NCBI GenBank assembly: GCA_024959975.1
Contig: JANXFM010000134.1
Span: 1 to 8,281, forward strand
Source: Flavobacteriales bacterium
Lineage (GTDB): Bacteria; Bacteroidota; Bacteroidia; Flavobacteriales; UBA7430
Reading direction: 5' to 3'
Length of the DNA: 8,281 nucleotides
A model generated the notes under the pieces. That model ran no database searches and had not been told where the DNA came from. It saw only the letters and a program-made list of their open reading frames with translations. Every line of letters starts with the position of its first letter. Positions within the stretch are counted from its first letter, which is position 1. Positions 6,385-8,281 of this stretch are shown one piece after another. A program made the position numbers and the translations under genes.

Positions 6385-7380
6385 ATGAGTACAGATAAAA
6401 AAATAGCCGTAATAGGTGGTGGTAGCTGGGCAACAGCTATTGTGAAAATGTTGGCAAATAATGTCGATGAACTCTTATGGTGGATGCGCAATGAAGAAGC
6501 TGCACAACACATTAGAGAAACGCAGCACAATCCTCGTTATTTAAGCGGTGCACGTATTAACACAGATGTTGTTCGTGTAAGTAGCGACTTGAAAACTACT
6601 TGTGAAGAAGCAGATGTAATTGTATTAGCGATTCCTTCAGCATTCTTGCATTCAACCTTATCTACTTTACAAATTGATTTAAGCTCTAAAACATTTTTCT
6701 CAGCCGTTAAAGGGATTATTCCGGAGCACAATAAAATTGTTGGAGAATACATTCAAAATGAATACAACGTACCCATAAATCAAATTGGAGTTATTACAGG
6801 GCCTTGTCATGCCGAAGAGGTGGCTTTAGAACGTCTTTCTTATTTAACGGTTGCCTGCGAAGATATTTCTGTAGCCGAATTTATGGCAGATCAGTTAGCT
6901 TGTCGTTACATTAAAACGACTACTTCCGACGATATTTATGGTACAGAATATTCTGCCGTATTAAAGAATGTTGTTGCTGTTGCTGCGGGTATTGCTCATG
7001 GTTTGGGCTATGGCGATAATTATCTTTCTGTATTAGTTTCGAATGCGATCCGCGAAATAAAACGCTTTGTAGACACCGTACATCCTATTACAAGAGACAT
7101 TAAAGATTCGGCGTACTTAGGCGATTTATTGGTAACGGCTTATTCAAAGTTTAGTCGTAACAGAACTTTTGGAACTTACATCGGTAAAGGCTATTCGGTA
7201 AAAGCTGCTCAAATGGATATGAATATGATCGCCGAAGGTTATTATGCGGTAAAATGCATTAAGGAGATCAATAAGGAATTTGAAGTAAAAATGCCAATTA
7301 CCGATTCTGTTTACCGTATTGTCTACGAAAAGATGTCGCCTAGATTAGAGTTCAAATTACTTTCTGAAGAATTGGATTAA
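6385..7380 (+). CDS. gpsA: glycerol-3-phosphate dehydrogenase [NAD(P)+]
   Basis: GpsA reduces dihydroxyacetone phosphate to sn-glycerol-3-phosphate, the backbone for membrane phospholipids, in the cytoplasm. The 331-residue length is normal. The N-terminal Rossmann domain opens with IGGGSWATA (10-18), followed by NPRYLSG (49-55), AVKGI with Lys109 (107-111) and TGPCHAEEVA (138-147). The C-terminal domain has EYSAVLKNVVAVAAGIAHGL (188-207) with the catalytic-type Lys194, GYGDN (208-212), RNRTFG (258-263) and EGYYAVK (284-290). These match the family closely; Cys141-His142 replaces the common Ser-Phe in GPSFAxE, a form seen in Bacteroidota. The start is fixed by the preceding gene's stop (TAAATG, no gap), so the two are probably co-transcribed and translated by reinitiation. 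No functional link with the peptidase is known. Confidence 0.95.
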   Translation: MSTDKKIAVIGGGSWATAIVKMLANNVDELLWWMRNEEAAQHIRETQHNPRYLSGARINTDVVRVSSDLKTTCEEADVIVLAIPSAFLHSTLSTLQIDLSSKTFFSAVKGIIPEHNKIVGEYIQNEYNVPINQIGVITGPCHAEEVALERLSYLTVACEDISVAEFMADQLACRYIKTTTSDDIYGTEYSAVLKNVVAVAAGIAHGLGYGDNYLSVLVSNAIREIKRFVDTVHPITRDIKDSAYLGDLLVTAYSKFSRNRTFGTYIGKGYSVKAAQMDMNMIAEGYYAVKCIKEINKEFEVKMPITDSVYRIVYEKMSPRLEFKLLSEELD

Positions 7381-7395
7381 TTTTCCTTGTAACCT

Positions 7396-7431
7396 TGTAC
7401 GTAAAAAACTTCGAATAGGTAAGAACGTACA
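7396..7431. repeat. inverted repeat in the gpsA-SDR gap
   Basis: TGTACGT (7396-7402) and ACGTACA (7425-7431) are perfect seven-base complements separated by 22 bases. There is no U-run after the second arm, so it is not a typical intrinsic terminator. It could be an operator or chance; it lies 32 bases upstream of the putative -7 box of the SDR gene. Confidence 0.35.
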
Positions 7432-7462
7432 CCACATGTAGTATGCATTAAATAAGAAAAGT

Positions 7463-7470
7463 TACTTTTG
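7463..7470 (+). promoter_or_regulatory. candidate -7 box for the SDR gene
   Basis: TACTTTTG is a perfect TAnnTTTG, 14 bases before the SDR ATG. No good TTTG lies at the expected upstream distance (7439-7443 reads TAGTA). If used, the transcript would start near 7476 with a leader of only about ten bases. Confidence 0.45.
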
Positions 7471-7484
7471 CAAAAAGAAACTAG

Positions 7485-8281
7485 ATGAATGTCATTCTAA
7501 CAGGTGTTACGGGAACTTTAGGCTCTCAGATTCTTTACCGGCTATTGCAGCAGGAAGAACTTGATACTATTTTTCTTTTAATACGTAAAAAAGGTAGGAT
7601 TACTGCTAAGTCAAGGCTGAAAAGTATCTTGACCAATGAGGCGGCTCCGGATTCTGTTATTCAAAATAGCAAGGCTATTTTAGAAAAGGTAAATGTTTTA
7701 GAAACAACTGAATTTTTAAGCCCTGCTAATTATTTATCGGTTTCAGAAAAAAACTATTTTATTCATTCTGCAGGATGCGTTAACCTTACTACGGATCGCT
7801 CTCAAAAAGAAGTGCTTTTTAAAGAGAACCTGGAGTTTACAAAAACCATCTTCGAAGCATTTTCATCTTACATTACTAAGTTTACTTACATTAGTACTGC
7901 CTTTAGTATCGGCGATATTGGTGGTTTAATCGACAACAATTATCACAACAAAGAGCCGAAATACAGAAACTTTTACGAAGCATCTAAACATGCCACAGAG
8001 AAATTTCTTAGAGAAAAAGGAAATAAATTAGGGGTGGAAATACAGATTTTACGCCCTAGTGTTTTAGGTGGGAACATATTCAAGACCTCAAAATATTTTA
8101 TTTCTAAATACATGGTGTATTACCTTGTTGGAAAATTCTTTCACAACAACCCTCTAGTAAAAGGAACCTCAATACGATTAGCGCTTAATAGCGAAACAGG
8201 CTTAAATATTGTTCCTGTAGATTATGTCGCGAAAGTAATTGCTACGGTATTTACCAAAAACATCGAACAGTTAAACATTGT
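7485..8281 (+). CDS. extended SDR / NAD_binding_4-type reductase, N-terminal part (runs off right edge)
   Basis: About 265 residues are visible from the ATG at 7485; the C-terminus lies outside. An immediate GVTGTLG (7-13) at the N-terminus is the glycine-rich dinucleotide-binding loop of extended short-chain dehydrogenases. The catalytic YxxxK is present in FYEASKHATEKFL, with an upstream FTYISTAFS strand carrying the Ser/Thr residues. RPSVLGG and NIVPVDYVAKVI are typical of the NAD_binding_4 group (male-sterility, fatty-acyl reductase and thioester-reductase relatives). IHSAGCVNLT corresponds to the conserved HxAAxV region. No carrier or adenylation domain precedes it, so it is a stand-alone reductase or epimerase-like protein of unknown substrate. 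It has its own promoter-like box and a 104-base gap from gpsA. The family is clear, the function is not. Confidence 0.85.
   Translation, partial: MNVILTGVTGTLGSQILYRLLQQEELDTIFLLIRKKGRITAKSRLKSILTNEAAPDSVIQNSKAILEKVNVLETTEFLSPANYLSVSEKNYFIHSAGCVNLTTDRSQKEVLFKENLEFTKTIFEAFSSYITKFTYISTAFSIGDIGGLIDNNYHNKEPKYRNFYEASKHATEKFLREKGNKLGVEIQILRPSVLGGNIFKTSKYFISKYMVYYLVGKFFHNNPLVKGTSIRLALNSETGLNIVPVDYVAKVIATVFTKNIEQLNI

Noticed and set aside
7396..7431. gpsA intrinsic terminator
   Set aside because: The inverted repeat is real but has a 22-base loop and no following U-run, so it is listed only as a repeat.

Overview
The window looks like the chromosome of a Bacteroidota, most likely a member of the Flavobacteriaceae. 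The evidence is low G+C with A-rich start regions lacking Shine-Dalgarno sequences, promoter-like boxes of the Bacteroidota TTTG / TAnnTTTG type, a secreted-protein signal peptide ending in LLAQ, and gene families of typical flavobacterial form (a 632-residue PurF-family protein and a GpsA with a GPCHAEEVALERLSYLT core). This assignment is inference from sequence character, not from a search.

Left part, minus strand (1-2466): the start of a tryptophan operon, trpE-trpG-trpD. Each junction is a 4-base ATGA overlap, and trpD runs off the left edge. Upstream of trpE (about 2470-2790) the minus strand carries what reads as two complete ribosome-mediated transcription attenuators in series. From the promoter side they are: leader peptide 1 (MKNKVTNSIWWTWIS), a 1:2 hairpin and terminator 1; then leader peptide 2 (MNRQQTTNTAFTVWW), a second 1:2 hairpin and terminator 2, whose U-run ends about 10 nt before the trpE ATG. 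In both units the 3' arm of the 1:2 hairpin contains the same 11-mer, and its GAGAAG can pair with the loop of the following terminator, as an antiterminator would. This tandem attenuator is the main discovery of the window.

Middle (2898-4796, plus strand): a divergent 632-residue PurF-family amidophosphoribosyltransferase-like protein. It keeps the glutaminase nucleophile and the PRPP loop but differs from canonical PurF at several other conserved positions. It shares the intergenic control region with the trp operon.

Right part (4993-8281, plus strand): a secreted M28-family zinc peptidase whose stop codon abuts the start of gpsA (glycerol-3-phosphate dehydrogenase), then an extended SDR / NAD_binding_4-type reductase that runs off the right edge. 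A near-consensus promoter precedes the peptidase, and a perfect -7 box lies immediately upstream of the SDR gene. The leader between the purF-like gene and the peptidase gene contains an 18-base perfect palindrome that may be a genome-wide repeat.

Functional logic: TrpE/TrpG/TrpD make anthranilate and transfer phosphoribose to it, using chorismate, glutamine and PRPP. Control appears layered: two transcriptional attenuators sensing charged tRNA-Trp, plus feedback inhibition of TrpE through its LLES motif. The other genes are metabolic or envelope-related and show no obvious link to tryptophan, apart from the shared glutamine and PRPP chemistry of the divergent PurF-like protein.
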